A stretch of 8,708 nt of DNA from Akkermansia sp. (GTDB taxonomy: Bacteria > Verrucomicrobiota > Verrucomicrobiia > Verrucomicrobiales > Akkermansiaceae). The notes beneath the pieces were generated by a model. The model was not told the DNA's origin. It did not search any database and saw only the letters and a list, made by a program, of their open reading frames with translations. Position numbers and translations under genes: made by a program. Shown one piece after another: positions 1-6,912 of the stretch. Location of the stretch: contig JAIFNK010000211.1 of assembly GCA_020047775.1 (NCBI GenBank), positions 1 to 8,708 of the forward strand, written 5' to 3'. Every line of letters starts with the position of its first letter. Within the stretch, counting starts at the first letter, position 1.

Positions 1-37
1 CTTTCTGGAATTCCTGTCGCACTCGGGGTGCAATCAC

Positions 38-55
38 CGGAATCTATTGATTCCG
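38..55 (-). other. Small hairpin downstream of the tRNA-Pro gene
   Basis: A perfect 7-bp stem (CGGAATC paired with GATTCCG) closes on a 4-base loop, 28 bases beyond the 3' end of the minus-strand tRNA. It could help end or process the tRNA transcript. In the tRNA's direction it is not followed by a run of T, so it is not a classical intrinsic terminator. Only the stem is directly seen; any function is a guess. Confidence 0.25.
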
Positions 56-83
56 AAGCACTTGATACTGTGCTCCTTAACAA

Positions 84-160
84 TGGTCGGGCTGGCGGGA
101 TTCGAACCCACGACCCCCTGCCCCCCAGGCAGGTGCGCTACCAGACTGCGCTACAGCCCG
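84..160 (-). tRNA. tRNA-Pro (anticodon GGG)
   Basis: The reverse complement folds into a full cloverleaf. The acceptor stem CGGGCTG pairs with CAGCCCG and is followed by discriminator A and an encoded CCA end. The D arm is GCGCAGTCTGGTAGCGC. The anticodon stem CCTGC/GCAGG encloses the loop CTGGGGG, giving anticodon GGG, which reads the proline codon CCC. The T arm carries the invariant TTCGAAT between GTGGG and CCCGC. The C1-G72 pair and the D-arm sequence are typical of bacterial proline tRNAs. The length is 77 nt including CCA. It points away from argC, with about 75 bp between them. I saw no convincing promoter upstream of it. Confidence 0.97.
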
Positions 161-235
161 TTCCGTGAACGGACGGCCAAGGAAACAGGCGAAATGCGGA
201 TTGGCAAGTACGGAAAATCATGAGATTCCCAACGC

Positions 236-1279
236 ATGAATCGCATTAGAACCGCCATTGTCGGAGCCAGCGGCTACACCGGGATGGAATTGCTCCGTAT
301 CCTTCTCACCCACCCGGATGTGGAGCTCACCGCTGTAACTTCACGCGCGGAAGCGGGGAAAAACCTGGGCTCGGTATTCCCTCGGTTCCAAAAAGCACCG
401 GGCGCTGATTTGTCCTTCATCGAGCCGGATCCGGATGCCATCGCGGCGACCGGGGCGAAGGCGGCTTTCCTCGCATTGCCCCACGGCGTCGCGGCGGAAA
501 TCGCCCGCGCCTTGCTCGTGCGCGGCCTCAAGGTGATTGATCTCAGCGCGGATTTCCGCCTGCGCGATGCGGCAGTTTATGAGGAGTTTTACGGGCATCC
601 ACACCCCGCGCCGGATTTGTTGGGCGAGGCGGTTTACGGCCTGCCGGAAATCCGCACGGCGGAAATCCAAGCGGCGCGATTGATCGCCGCGCCGGGTTGT
701 TATCCGACGAGCATCCTGCTGCCGCTCCTTCCGCTGTTGCGCGAAAATCTCATTGATCCCGCCACCATCGTCGCCAACTCGATGAGTGGTGTCAGCGGTG
801 CCGGGCGCAAGGCGGACCTCACGCTGCTCTTCTGCGAGTGCAACGAAAGCGCCCGTGCTTACGGCGTGCCGAAACACCGCCACCTATCAGAAATTGAACA
901 GGAGCTGAGCCTCGCCGCCGGCGAAACGGTGACCATCACCTTCATCCCGCATCTCATTCCGGTGAACTCCGGCATCGTCACCACCACCACCGCGAAACTC
1001 CGCGATGGCGTCTCCCCGGAGGCCATCGGTGCCGCGCTCGAAGCGGCCTATCGCGCCGCGCATTTTGTCCGTCTCCTCGGCCGCGGCGGCTGTGCGGACA
1101 CCAAGAATGTCACCCGCACCAACTTCATTGACATCGGCTGGCAGCACGACCCGCGCACCGGGCGGGTCATCCTGATGAGCGCCGAGGACAACCTCGGAAA
1201 AGGCGCGGGCGGACAGGCTGTGCAGTGTTTCAACCAGGTATTCGGTCTGAATCCCACTGCCGGGTTGCAAAATTTTTAG
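236..1279 (+). CDS. argC: N-acetyl-gamma-glutamyl-phosphate reductase
   Basis: This cytosolic enzyme uses NADPH to reduce N-acetyl-glutamyl phosphate to N-acetyl-glutamate semialdehyde, the third step of arginine (ornithine) synthesis. The 347-residue length is normal for the family. The N-terminal Rossmann fold shows the nucleotide-binding motif GASGYTG at residues 10-16. The catalytic cysteine is Cys155 in AAPGCYPTS. The conserved histidine region is KHRHLSEIE near residues 213-221, and NSMSGVSGAGRK (181-192) is also typical. The start follows from the family pattern, with the Rossmann strand beginning about five residues in. No clear Shine-Dalgarno sequence precedes it. It lies 39 bp upstream of argJ on the same strand, so the two are probably co-transcribed. 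The ORF is intact. Confidence 0.97.
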   Translation: MNRIRTAIVGASGYTGMELLRILLTHPDVELTAVTSRAEAGKNLGSVFPRFQKAPGADLSFIEPDPDAIAATGAKAAFLALPHGVAAEIARALLVRGLKVIDLSADFRLRDAAVYEEFYGHPHPAPDLLGEAVYGLPEIRTAEIQAARLIAAPGCYPTSILLPLLPLLRENLIDPATIVANSMSGVSGAGRKADLTLLFCECNESARAYGVPKHRHLSEIEQELSLAAGETVTITFIPHLIPVNSGIVTTTTAKLRDGVSPEAIGAALEAAYRAAHFVRLLGRGGCADTKNVTRTNFIDIGWQHDPRTGRVILMSAEDNLGKGAGGQAVQCFNQVFGLNPTAGLQNF

Positions 1280-1318
1280 CGGCTGGCCAGTCTTCACCGC
1301 TTTTCCCTCTCACCAGCC

Positions 1319-2572
1319 ATGGACCACCTCTTCAACCGGATCAAAGGCGGCGTCGGCGCGCCTTTGGGTTTCCTCACCAGCGCCGTCAGCTGCGGCATCA
1401 AAAACCCCGACAGCGCGCGCCTCGACCTTGCGCTCATTTACTCGGAAAAACCCTGCACCTCCGCCGGTACTTTCACCACCAACCGGGTCAAAGCCGCGCC
1501 CGTCCGCGTCTCCCAGACCCATCTCCGCAAGGGCGAGCTGCGCGCCATCATCGCCAACTCCGGCAACGCCAACGCCTGCACCGGCGTCCAGGGCATCCGA
1601 GACGCCAATTCGATGTGCGACGCCGTCGCCAAGCCGCTCAAGCTCAATCGCTCGGAAATCGGCGTCGCCTCCACAGGCGTCATCGGCCTGCCGATGCCGA
1701 TGGTCCGCTTCGAGCCGAAATATGACGAGCTCATCGACCGCCTCGGTACGAAAAACGGCTCCGACGTCGCCGCCGCCATCATCACCAGCGACACCCATGC
1801 CAAGGAAATCGCCATCTCCTTCGACCTTGGCGAGCACCGCGTGCGCCTCGGCGGCTGCGTCAAAGGCGCCGGCATGATTTCACCGAGCATGGCCACCATG
1901 CTTTGTTTCATCACCACGGATGCCAGCATTTCCTCCGAATGTCTCCGCAAGGCCGTGCTCGAATGTGTCGAGGACAGCTTCAACCGCATCACCATCGACG
2001 GCGACATGTCCACTAACGACACCGTCCTCGTCCTCGCTAACGGCGCCTCCCGGATGCCGGTGATCCGCCGCAACAGCAGCAACTGCAAGTTGTTCCGCCG
2101 CGCCCTGCGCTGGCTGATGCTCGAGCTGGCCAAGGCCGTCGTCCGCGACGGCGAGCGCGTCACCAAGTTTGTCACCGTGAAAGTCGAAGGCGCGCGCACC
2201 TATCTGGACGCGAAAAAAGTCGCCGAAGCCGTCTGCAAGTCGGCGCTCGTGAAATCCTCGTGGAACGGCGGCGACCCTAACTGGGGCCGCATCATCCACG
2301 CCGTCGGTTACTCCCGCGCGCGCATCCGCGAGGAGCTCGTGGACATCCACATCGGCGGGAAAGCCGCCTGCATCGGCGGCCTCCAGGCCGAGACGCCGAT
2401 GGAACAACTACGCGAAGCCGTTTCCCATCCCGAGTTTGAAATCGTCATCAACCTCAACCAGGGCGAGGCCGACTATATCATGTATTCCAGCGACCTCTCG
2501 CCCGAATACATCGATTTCAACCGCTCGGAATACGCTTACTGGAAACAAGCGCGCAAGGACGGCCTCGTCTAA
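1319..2572 (+). CDS. argJ: Bifunctional glutamate N-acetyltransferase / ornithine acetyltransferase
   Basis: ArgJ moves the acetyl group from N-acetylornithine back to glutamate (the cyclic arginine pathway); some members can also use acetyl-CoA. The precursor cuts itself before a threonine to form alpha and beta chains. The self-cleavage motif KGAGMISPSMATML is present, with the new N-terminal nucleophile at Thr193. The oxyanion-hole segment STGVIG is at 118-123 and the downstream glutamate probably at 279. Two departures from the usual pattern are visible. The common DGEGATKF reads DGERVTKF (277-284). The protein also runs about 10 residues past the region where most members end (near NxxY at 401-405), finishing at residue 417. 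It follows argC by 39 bp, and a large inverted repeat begins 4 bases after its stop. Whether it is mono- or bifunctional cannot be told from sequence alone. Confidence 0.96.
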   Translation: MDHLFNRIKGGVGAPLGFLTSAVSCGIKNPDSARLDLALIYSEKPCTSAGTFTTNRVKAAPVRVSQTHLRKGELRAIIANSGNANACTGVQGIRDANSMCDAVAKPLKLNRSEIGVASTGVIGLPMPMVRFEPKYDELIDRLGTKNGSDVAAAIITSDTHAKEIAISFDLGEHRVRLGGCVKGAGMISPSMATMLCFITTDASISSECLRKAVLECVEDSFNRITIDGDMSTNDTVLVLANGASRMPVIRRNSSNCKLFRRALRWLMLELAKAVVRDGERVTKFVTVKVEGARTYLDAKKVAEAVCKSALVKSSWNGGDPNWGRIIHAVGYSRARIREELVDIHIGGKAACIGGLQAETPMEQLREAVSHPEFEIVINLNQGEADYIMYSSDLSPEYIDFNRSEYAYWKQARKDGLV

Positions 2573-2576
2573 CGGT

Positions 2577-2646
2577 GTGAGACAGGCATTCCTGCCTGTT
2601 CTTTGACAAAGTGAAGAGGAAGAACAGGCAGGAATGCCTGTGTCAC
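2577..2646. repeat. REP-like inverted repeat (long hairpin) after argJ
   Basis: Two 27-base arms (2577-2603 and 2620-2646) are reverse complements with one mismatch (positions 2581/2642) around a 16-base loop. Each arm contains the core ACAGGCATTCCTGCCTGT or its complement. That core is itself an imperfect palindrome (ACAGGCA-TTCC-TGCCTGT), so each arm can also fold alone. Two inward-facing copies of a short palindromic unit are the architecture of bacterial REP/BIME elements. Position 4 bases after the argJ stop is typical of them, and the hairpin may protect the argCJ mRNA 3' end or slow transcription. No T-run follows on either strand, so it is not a standard intrinsic terminator. Membership of a genome-wide family is inferred, since only one copy is visible here. 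Confidence 0.8.
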
Positions 2647-2707
2647 GTAAAAAAACAACATGAACCGCTTGGAAAATGCAAAGTCCCGCGCCAAGCTTCC
2701 TCCCACC

Positions 2708-3082
2708 ATGATCCGCTTCCTCCACACCCGCATCCGCGTCCAGGACCTCGACACATCCATCGCTTTCTATCAAAAGCTCGGCTACACCGAAAAGGAGCGC
2801 AGGGCATCACCCGAGGGCAACCAACTCGCCTTTCTCGAACTCCCCGGAAACGACGTGTTTCTCGAGCTGACCTGGTCGGAGGGCTACAGGACGACCTGTC
2901 CGGAAGACCTGATGCACACCGCGCTCGGCGTGCCGGACATCATCGACTACTGCGACCAGGTGGAAAAAGCCGGCATCGAGATCTGGCCCTCCGGCTGGCG
3001 CGAGAAATTCTCGGGTGGCGGTCGGAAAATGGCCTTCGTCACCGACCCCGACGGCTACGAGGTGGAGATCCTGGAACGCTGA
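2708..3082 (+). CDS. gloA: Glyoxalase I-like VOC-family protein (probable lactoylglutathione lyase)
   Basis: Glyoxalase I isomerises the hemithioacetal of methylglyoxal and glutathione (or another thiol) to the S-lactoyl thioester. With the start used here the protein has 124 residues and opens RFLHTRIRVQDLDTSIAFYQ, the usual beginning of the family. The four metal ligands expected from E. coli GlxI are in place: His6 (FLHT), Glu53 (FLELTW), His70 (MHTALGV) and Glu120 (DPDGYEVEIL). An in-frame ATG at 2660 would add 16 unconserved residues and begin 13 bases after the REP-like repeat. I prefer 2708 on family alignment, although neither start has a clear ribosome-binding site. The gene stands alone between argJ and the convergent stress protein gene. 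Another VOC activity with the same ligands is possible. Confidence 0.85.
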   Translation: MIRFLHTRIRVQDLDTSIAFYQKLGYTEKERRASPEGNQLAFLELPGNDVFLELTWSEGYRTTCPEDLMHTALGVPDIIDYCDQVEKAGIEIWPSGWREKFSGGGRKMAFVTDPDGYEVEILER

Positions 3083-3165
3083 CCGGTGCCCCAGGCATTT
3101 ATCCCGGCACACCCGCTTCAGCCGGCCCGCCTTCGTCGCCCGTGACAAAAGCACCGCCAATGAAT

Positions 3166-3615
3166 TCACTCCGGACCCGCCGGCACGACGAGCGTCGGAA
3201 CGGTCGCCTTCCGCACCATGCCTTCCGCCACGCTGCCTAGCAGGAGCGACGCGATCACGCCGTGACCGTGCGAACCGATCACCACGAAGTCCGCGCCGCT
3301 GTCCTTGACGTGGGTTAACAGCGCATGGAGCGGGCTGCCCTCGGTCATGTGGGATGTGGCATCCGGCACGTCCGCCTTCACGGTGGTGAGGAGATCCGCC
3401 AGTTTTTCGGTGGCCCGGCGCTTTGCTTCTTCGTGGAAGGCGTTCATCGCCGGAAATTCATCCGGCGTGAACCCATAAGCGGTGTAGCTGGGTTCCGGCT
3501 CGACGACGTGGAGCAGCTGCAAGCCGGCTCCGAAGGATTTTGCCAGACTCACGGCCATTTCAAGGATCCCGGGGGTGGCGTTTGAGAAATCTATTGCGAC
3601 AACGATGTTTTTCAT
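3166..3615 (-). CDS. Universal stress protein (UspA family)
   Basis: This single-domain, 149-residue cytoplasmic protein has the USP alpha/beta fold. It begins with the first beta strand KNIVVAIDFS, whose Asp9 is the usual ATP-contacting acidic residue. The C-terminal half carries the ATP-binding signature G-2X-G-9X-G-S as GSHG (114-117) and GS (127-128), followed by the final strand VPTLVVPAG. The complete signature suggests an ATP-binding member, not a non-binding UspA type. Family members act in survival under starvation, oxidative or energy stress, often as dimers; the target here is unknown. It is transcribed convergently with the glyoxalase gene and divergently from the ABC importer, so it is probably monocistronic. 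Confidence 0.94.
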   Translation of the reverse strand: MKNIVVAIDFSNATPGILEMAVSLAKSFGAGLQLLHVVEPEPSYTAYGFTPDEFPAMNAFHEEAKRRATEKLADLLTTVKADVPDATSHMTEGSPLHALLTHVKDSGADFVVIGSHGHGVIASLLLGSVAEGMVRKATVPTLVVPAGPE

Positions 3616-3623
3616 GGCGTCTT

Positions 3624-3653
3624 AAATTAGACCCGGCCGCCTTCTGTTGTAAA
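3624..3653 (-). promoter_or_regulatory. Candidate sigma70-like promoter of the universal stress protein gene
   Basis: On the minus strand TTTACA (3653-3648) and TAATTT (3629-3624) are separated by 18 bases, a reasonable -35/-10 pair. The -10 box ends only 8 bases before the ATG, so a transcript from here would be nearly leaderless. That fits the absence of a Shine-Dalgarno sequence but also lowers confidence. This is pattern matching only. Confidence 0.3.
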
Positions 3654-3774
3654 GAATCTTCATGAACCGCGCTGAATATGGAAATTTTCATTTTGTCCGG
3701 GAAATTGAATGGTCTCGCGTGACGAGTCCAAACTCGGCACTTCCGCCCGGCACGTTTCGCGCTACGCTCCGGCC

Positions 3775-4578
3775 ATGTTGCATCGCCGCCGATTCCTTCT
3801 CCTCGCCGCGTGTGCCCTCGGCACCTCCGCTTGCAGTGAAAAATCCAGCACTACGGGAACCGGCGCGGTGCTGCGGGTGGGCATGGATTTGAGCTACCCG
3901 CCGTTCGAAATGCAGGACAAGGCGGGCAATCCCGATGGCGTGAGCGTCCGGCTCGCCGAGGCGCTCGCCACACATCTCGGCCGCCCGCTCAAAATCGTGC
4001 CGATGGAATTCTCCGGCCTCATTCCCGCGCTGAAGACGCGAAACGTCGATATCATCATCTCCTCGATGACCGCCACTGACGAACGCCGGCAGTCGATTGA
4101 TTTTTCCAATCCTTATGCCTTCACCGGCCTCGCGCTGCTGGTGCGCAAGGACTCGGATATCCAGTCGATCGAAGATTTGAAAAAACCGGGCCGTTCGATC
4201 ACCGCCAAGACGGCGACAACCGGCGAGACCTGGGCGATCAAGAATCTACCCGATGCAAAGCGCGTGGTCTTCGAAGACCCGACAGCCTGCGTGCTGGAAG
4301 TCGTCCAGGGCCGGGCGGATGCGTTCATTTACGACCAGCTCAGCATCTATCAATACTCCCGGGAAAACCAGGAGACCACCCGCGGGTTGTTGAAACCCTT
4401 CGTCGAGGAGTCGTGGGCGATCGGAATCCAGAAGGGCGACTACGGAATGCAAGGCCGGATTAACGCATTTCTCGACGAATTCCGCAAGCAGGACGGTTTC
4501 AGAAAACTCGGCGAGCGCTATTTGCAGAAGGAGAAAAATTTCCTCGAAGCCACCGGCGTCCCTTTCATTCTCCGCTAG
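3775..4578 (+). CDS. Amino acid ABC transporter substrate-binding lipoprotein (family 3)
   Basis: This is the periplasmic ligand-capturing component of an amino acid importer. With this start the protein has 267 residues and opens MLHRRRFLLLAACALGTSAC, a basic n-region, a hydrophobic core and a lipoprotein-type cysteine. Cys20 (TSAC) gives the more usual signal length, while LAAC at Cys13 fits the lipobox better. The mature part has the family 3 solute-binding layout. An opening strand LRVGMDLSYPPFEM (33-46) is followed by SSMTATDERRQSIDFSNPY (96-113), whose arginine usually holds the ligand carboxylate, and by GRADAFIYD (179-187), whose aspartate usually contacts the ligand amine. An in-frame ATG at 3709 would add 22 residues ahead of the signal peptide, so I rejected it. 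The permease gene follows with no gap. Polar amino acids are the family substrates; which one is used here cannot be read. Confidence 0.93.
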   Translation: MLHRRRFLLLAACALGTSACSEKSSTTGTGAVLRVGMDLSYPPFEMQDKAGNPDGVSVRLAEALATHLGRPLKIVPMEFSGLIPALKTRNVDIIISSMTATDERRQSIDFSNPYAFTGLALLVRKDSDIQSIEDLKKPGRSITAKTATTGETWAIKNLPDAKRVVFEDPTACVLEVVQGRADAFIYDQLSIYQYSRENQETTRGLLKPFVEESWAIGIQKGDYGMQGRINAFLDEFRKQDGFRKLGERYLQKEKNFLEATGVPFILR

Positions 4579-5355
4579 ATGACGCGCCGCCCGCTGATCG
4601 CCAATGTGCTCGTCGCCCTCGCGCTGGTCGTGTTGTTCGGCTGGCTTTGCACCACGGTGTTCGCGGTGCTCGGCACGCAGACGGATTGGTCGAAGGCGTG
4701 GGAATACCGGGAAACGCTGTGGCGCGGGTGGCTGATGACGCTGCAAATCTCCTTCGCCGCGCTGCTCGGGAGTATCTTCTTCGGGCTGCTGTTCATGCTC
4801 GGCCAGCGCTCGCCGCTGGTGGTGGTGCGCTGGACGTGCCGGGCGTTCCTGGAATTCGTGCGCGACACGCCGCTGCTGGTGCATCTGTTATTCGGTTACT
4901 TCGTGATCTTCGCCCCGCTCATCTCGCGGCCGCTCGGCGAGCGGGGATTCGATGACAAGCTGATCATCGGCATCCTGCTTCTATCCGTTTTCGAGGGCGC
5001 CTACCTCGGCGAGATCCTGCGCGGCGGCGTGGAGAGCATCCCGCGGACGCAGTGGGAATCCGCGCGGGCGGTGGGCTTCAGCCGGTTCCAGGTTTACCGC
5101 TACGTGATTTTCCCGCAGGCGCTGCGGCGGGTGCTGCCGGCGATGGCGGGGTTGTTCGTCTCGCTCATCAAGGACTCCTCGCTGCTCAACGTGATCGGCG
5201 TGGCCGAGTATTTCTATAATACCAAGAATTTCATCTCCCGTTCCTACGCCGGACTGGAAGGCTATGTGCCGCTGGCGATCGGTTATCTCGTCCTCACCCT
5301 GCCGGTCGCGTGGCTTTCGCACTGGTTGGAAAAACGCTTCCGCCATGAAACTTGA
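4579..5355 (+). CDS. Amino acid ABC transporter permease (HisM/GlnP type)
   Basis: This inner-membrane channel subunit has 258 residues. About five or six hydrophobic segments are visible, near residues 8-31, 50-74, 97-115, 127-146, 187-208 and 229-249. VRDTPLLV (94-101) matches the FRGTPLLVQ region of polar amino acid permeases. The cytoplasmic EAA loop that docks on the ATPase spans about residues 150-185, with GVESIPRTQWESARAVGFS and then YVIFPQALRRVLP. Only one permease gene is present, so the transporter probably works as a homodimer. Its ATG directly follows the stop codon of the binding-protein gene, and its end overlaps the ATPase start by 11 bases. This suggests translational coupling of the three genes. 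Confidence 0.95.
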   Translation: MTRRPLIANVLVALALVVLFGWLCTTVFAVLGTQTDWSKAWEYRETLWRGWLMTLQISFAALLGSIFFGLLFMLGQRSPLVVVRWTCRAFLEFVRDTPLLVHLLFGYFVIFAPLISRPLGERGFDDKLIIGILLLSVFEGAYLGEILRGGVESIPRTQWESARAVGFSRFQVYRYVIFPQALRRVLPAMAGLFVSLIKDSSLLNVIGVAEYFYNTKNFISRSYAGLEGYVPLAIGYLVLTLPVAWLSHWLEKRFRHET

Positions 5356-6076
5356 AGTCACCGGCCTGACGAAATGTTACGGCCCCACCCGCGCGGCGGA
5401 CGGGCTTTCGTTGTCCGTGGAATCGTCCCGCGTGCTTGTCCTCATCGGCCCGTCCGGCGGTGGGAAAAGCACGCTGCTGCGGATGCTCGGCGGCCTGGAA
5501 ATCCCCGACTCGGGCACCATCGCCATCAACGGCCACCGCCTCCTGTCAGACGCGGCCGCGCTCCAGGCGTATCGCCGGAAAAACGGCTTCCTCTTCCAGC
5601 AGTTCAACCTCTTCCCCCACCTCACCGCCCGCCGGAACATCTCGCTGCCGCTGGAAAAAGTCCACGGCTTCACACCTGGCGAGGCGCACACGATGGCGGA
5701 GCAGGCGCTCGCCCGCTTCAGCCTGCTCGACCATGCGGACAAGCTTCCCGCGCAACTATCCGGCGGCCAGCAGCAGCGCGTCGGCATCGCCCGCGCCGTC
5801 GCCCGGCAGCCGGAGGTCTTGTTCCTCGACGAACCGACGTCCGCGCTTGATCCGGAGATGACCGCGGAAGTGCTGGAGCTCATCCAGGAACTCGCGGAAG
5901 CCGGGCAGGACATCATTCTCAGCACCCACGAAATGGGCTTCGCCCGCGCCGTGGCGGACCAGGTCGCCTTCGTCGCGATGGGAAAAATTGAGGAAATCTC
6001 CCCGCCCGCGGAGTTGTTTGCCGGACCGAAATCCGCGCTCTGCCAGCGTTTCCTGTCGCGGGTGATGCTGTACTGA
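5345..6076 (+). CDS. Amino acid ABC transporter ATP-binding protein (GlnQ/HisP type)
   Basis: This 243-residue ATPase powers the importer from the cytoplasmic face. All motifs are intact: Walker A GPSGGGKST (35-43), the Q-loop in FLFQQFNLFPHLT (82-94), the signature LSGGQQQR (138-145), Walker B VLFLDEPTSALDP (158-170) and the H-loop histidine in STHEMGFA (His195). QQFNLFPHLT and the switch sequence THEMGFAR are characteristic of the polar amino acid subfamily. The ATG at 5345 lies inside the permease gene (11-base overlap). It gives the canonical start MKLEVTGLTKCYG, whereas longer upstream reading would only be a shadow of the permease. It is the last gene of the operon. No clear terminator follows, and the next ORF on the opposite strand ends 14 bases away. 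Confidence 0.97.
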   Translation: MKLEVTGLTKCYGPTRAADGLSLSVESSRVLVLIGPSGGGKSTLLRMLGGLEIPDSGTIAINGHRLLSDAAALQAYRRKNGFLFQQFNLFPHLTARRNISLPLEKVHGFTPGEAHTMAEQALARFSLLDHADKLPAQLSGGQQQRVGIARAVARQPEVLFLDEPTSALDPEMTAEVLELIQELAEAGQDIILSTHEMGFARAVADQVAFVAMGKIEEISPPAELFAGPKSALCQRFLSRVMLY

Positions 6077-6089
6077 AATGGGGAAATTA

Positions 6090-6380
6090 TTATTTTGAAA
6101 CCCGTTTGAGAAGTCTGGCGGAGAGGTCGGGATCTTCGTCAGGATTTACCGACCTGAGACGCCAAATTACTCTTTCGAGCAGCCCGCCGGGGAAGTAGGT
6201 GTAGGCTTCTCCGGCACCGGCGGCGTAGTTCTTGGCGGTAGGTGTTCCCGCTGCGTTCAACGCGACTTCTGTAGCGGCACCGCCTGCGGGGGTGGTGGTG
6301 ACGGTGACCTCCGCAAGTGCTGAAACCGCGCCGATCAGGAAAACGACGAGCTTCGAGAAAACTGACAGGACACGGGGCAA
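6090..6380 (-). CDS. Small secreted-type ORF, probable RHS-derived remnant
   Basis: The ORF has 96 codons and starts with TTG; no ATG is available nearby. The N-terminus looks like a signal peptide: Arg3 and Lys10, a hydrophobic stretch KLVVFLIGAVSALA, and likely cleavage near residue 23 after ALA. Residues 24-70 are rich in Thr, Ala and Gly and include NAAGTPTAKNYAAG and AYTYFPGGLLERV. These resemble the YD-type repeat strands of RHS proteins. From about residue 71 the sequence changes to a charged tail (RLRSVNPDEDPDL) without RHS character. I read it as the front of, or a fragment from, an RHS gene joined to unrelated sequence and cut short. It lies downstream of the RHS tip and immunity gene on the same strand, as expected for locus debris. 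A genuine small secreted protein remains possible. Confidence 0.45.
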   Translation of the reverse strand: MPRVLSVFSKLVVFLIGAVSALAEVTVTTTPAGGAATEVALNAAGTPTAKNYAAGAGEAYTYFPGGLLERVIWRLRSVNPDEDPDLSARLLKRVSK

Positions 6381-6912
6381 GGCTGGAAGTGGTTTACAAA
6401 GTCGATGCTTGCCGGAAAAGGAGGAAATCGATCAGTCTGCCACTCATCGTATGGAGCGAGTCGCATTCCTTACCGAATTCTTTCCAGTATCCGATCTGGC
6501 AAATGGCAGGATGCTTATGGTTGACCAGGACAGCGCTCGGAGGTGAATGCCAAGGCCGCACTAGCGGCTCTCGAAACGACATCCGCCGGAGGAGGCGGAT
6601 GCACCCCGCATGGCGTGAGTGGAACGAGGGCAACAAGGCGTTGGGGTGTTTGGTGAAATGTAGGCGGTCTTTTCCCGTGAAGTGGCGAAGTGGAGGACGG
6701 AAGAAACCGGAACGGGGCAATGTCTGAGGGAAGTCCGGCAAGTTCCATCATTTACCAGCCAAAGGGAGTTCAACCGCCGAGAAGCCGTTCCTGCTTCGGA
6801 TTTGCAAAAGCTTGGCATGTCCAAGGCTTATGGTTGGCTTGCGGAGTTCACTTTTAGTGGTGCGGAGCGACGATCTTCCGGGAGAGAGTTGATAGCGCGG
6901 GCCGGTGGGACT
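6381..6912. other. 532-base stretch without a convincing gene
   Basis: Several ORFs of 80-136 codons overlap here in most frames, on both strands, and none shows a recognisable domain, a family-like start or clean codon use. Part of it (about 6575-6680) is open in many frames at once, which suggests a structured or repeated non-coding element and not a gene. Short perfect inverted repeats are visible at 6555-6568 (GCCGC/GCGGC), 6580-6601 and 6811-6825 (CTTGG/CCAAG). The stretch separates the probable immunity gene from the RHS-like fragment, where displaced toxin tips and decayed sequence are commonly found in RHS loci. I could not recognise any such remnant by eye. Confidence 0.5.
6580..6601. 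repeat. Perfect 8-bp hairpin in the gene-free stretch
   Basis: CATCCGCC (6580-6587) and GGCGGATG (6594-6601) are exact reverse complements around the 6-base loop GGAGGA. A weaker hairpin (6554-6569) lies just before it. No T-run follows on either strand. It could be part of a dispersed non-coding repeat; this is inferred only from shape and location. Confidence 0.4.

Noticed and set aside
1438..2199. 253-codon ORF on the minus strand opposite argJ
   Set aside because: It lies entirely inside the well-supported argJ, has no recognisable domain, and is the kind of antisense opening expected in GC-rich DNA.
2577..2660. Intrinsic terminator after argJ
   Set aside because: The hairpin is strong but is followed by an A-rich stretch on the plus strand and no T-run on either strand. 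The REP-like repeat explanation fits better.
3709..3774. Upstream ATG for the substrate-binding protein
   Set aside because: It would put 22 polar residues before a clear lipoprotein signal peptide. The start at 3775 gives the normal n-region.
5264..5344. Longer ATPase ORF starting at 5264
   Set aside because: The extra codons lie in the permease gene in another frame, and the canonical ATPase N-terminus begins at 5345.
6394..6741. 115-codon minus-strand ORF in the gene-poor stretch
   Set aside because: Composition rich in His, Arg, Pro and Phe without a domain, with the same DNA open in other frames; more likely a non-coding segment.
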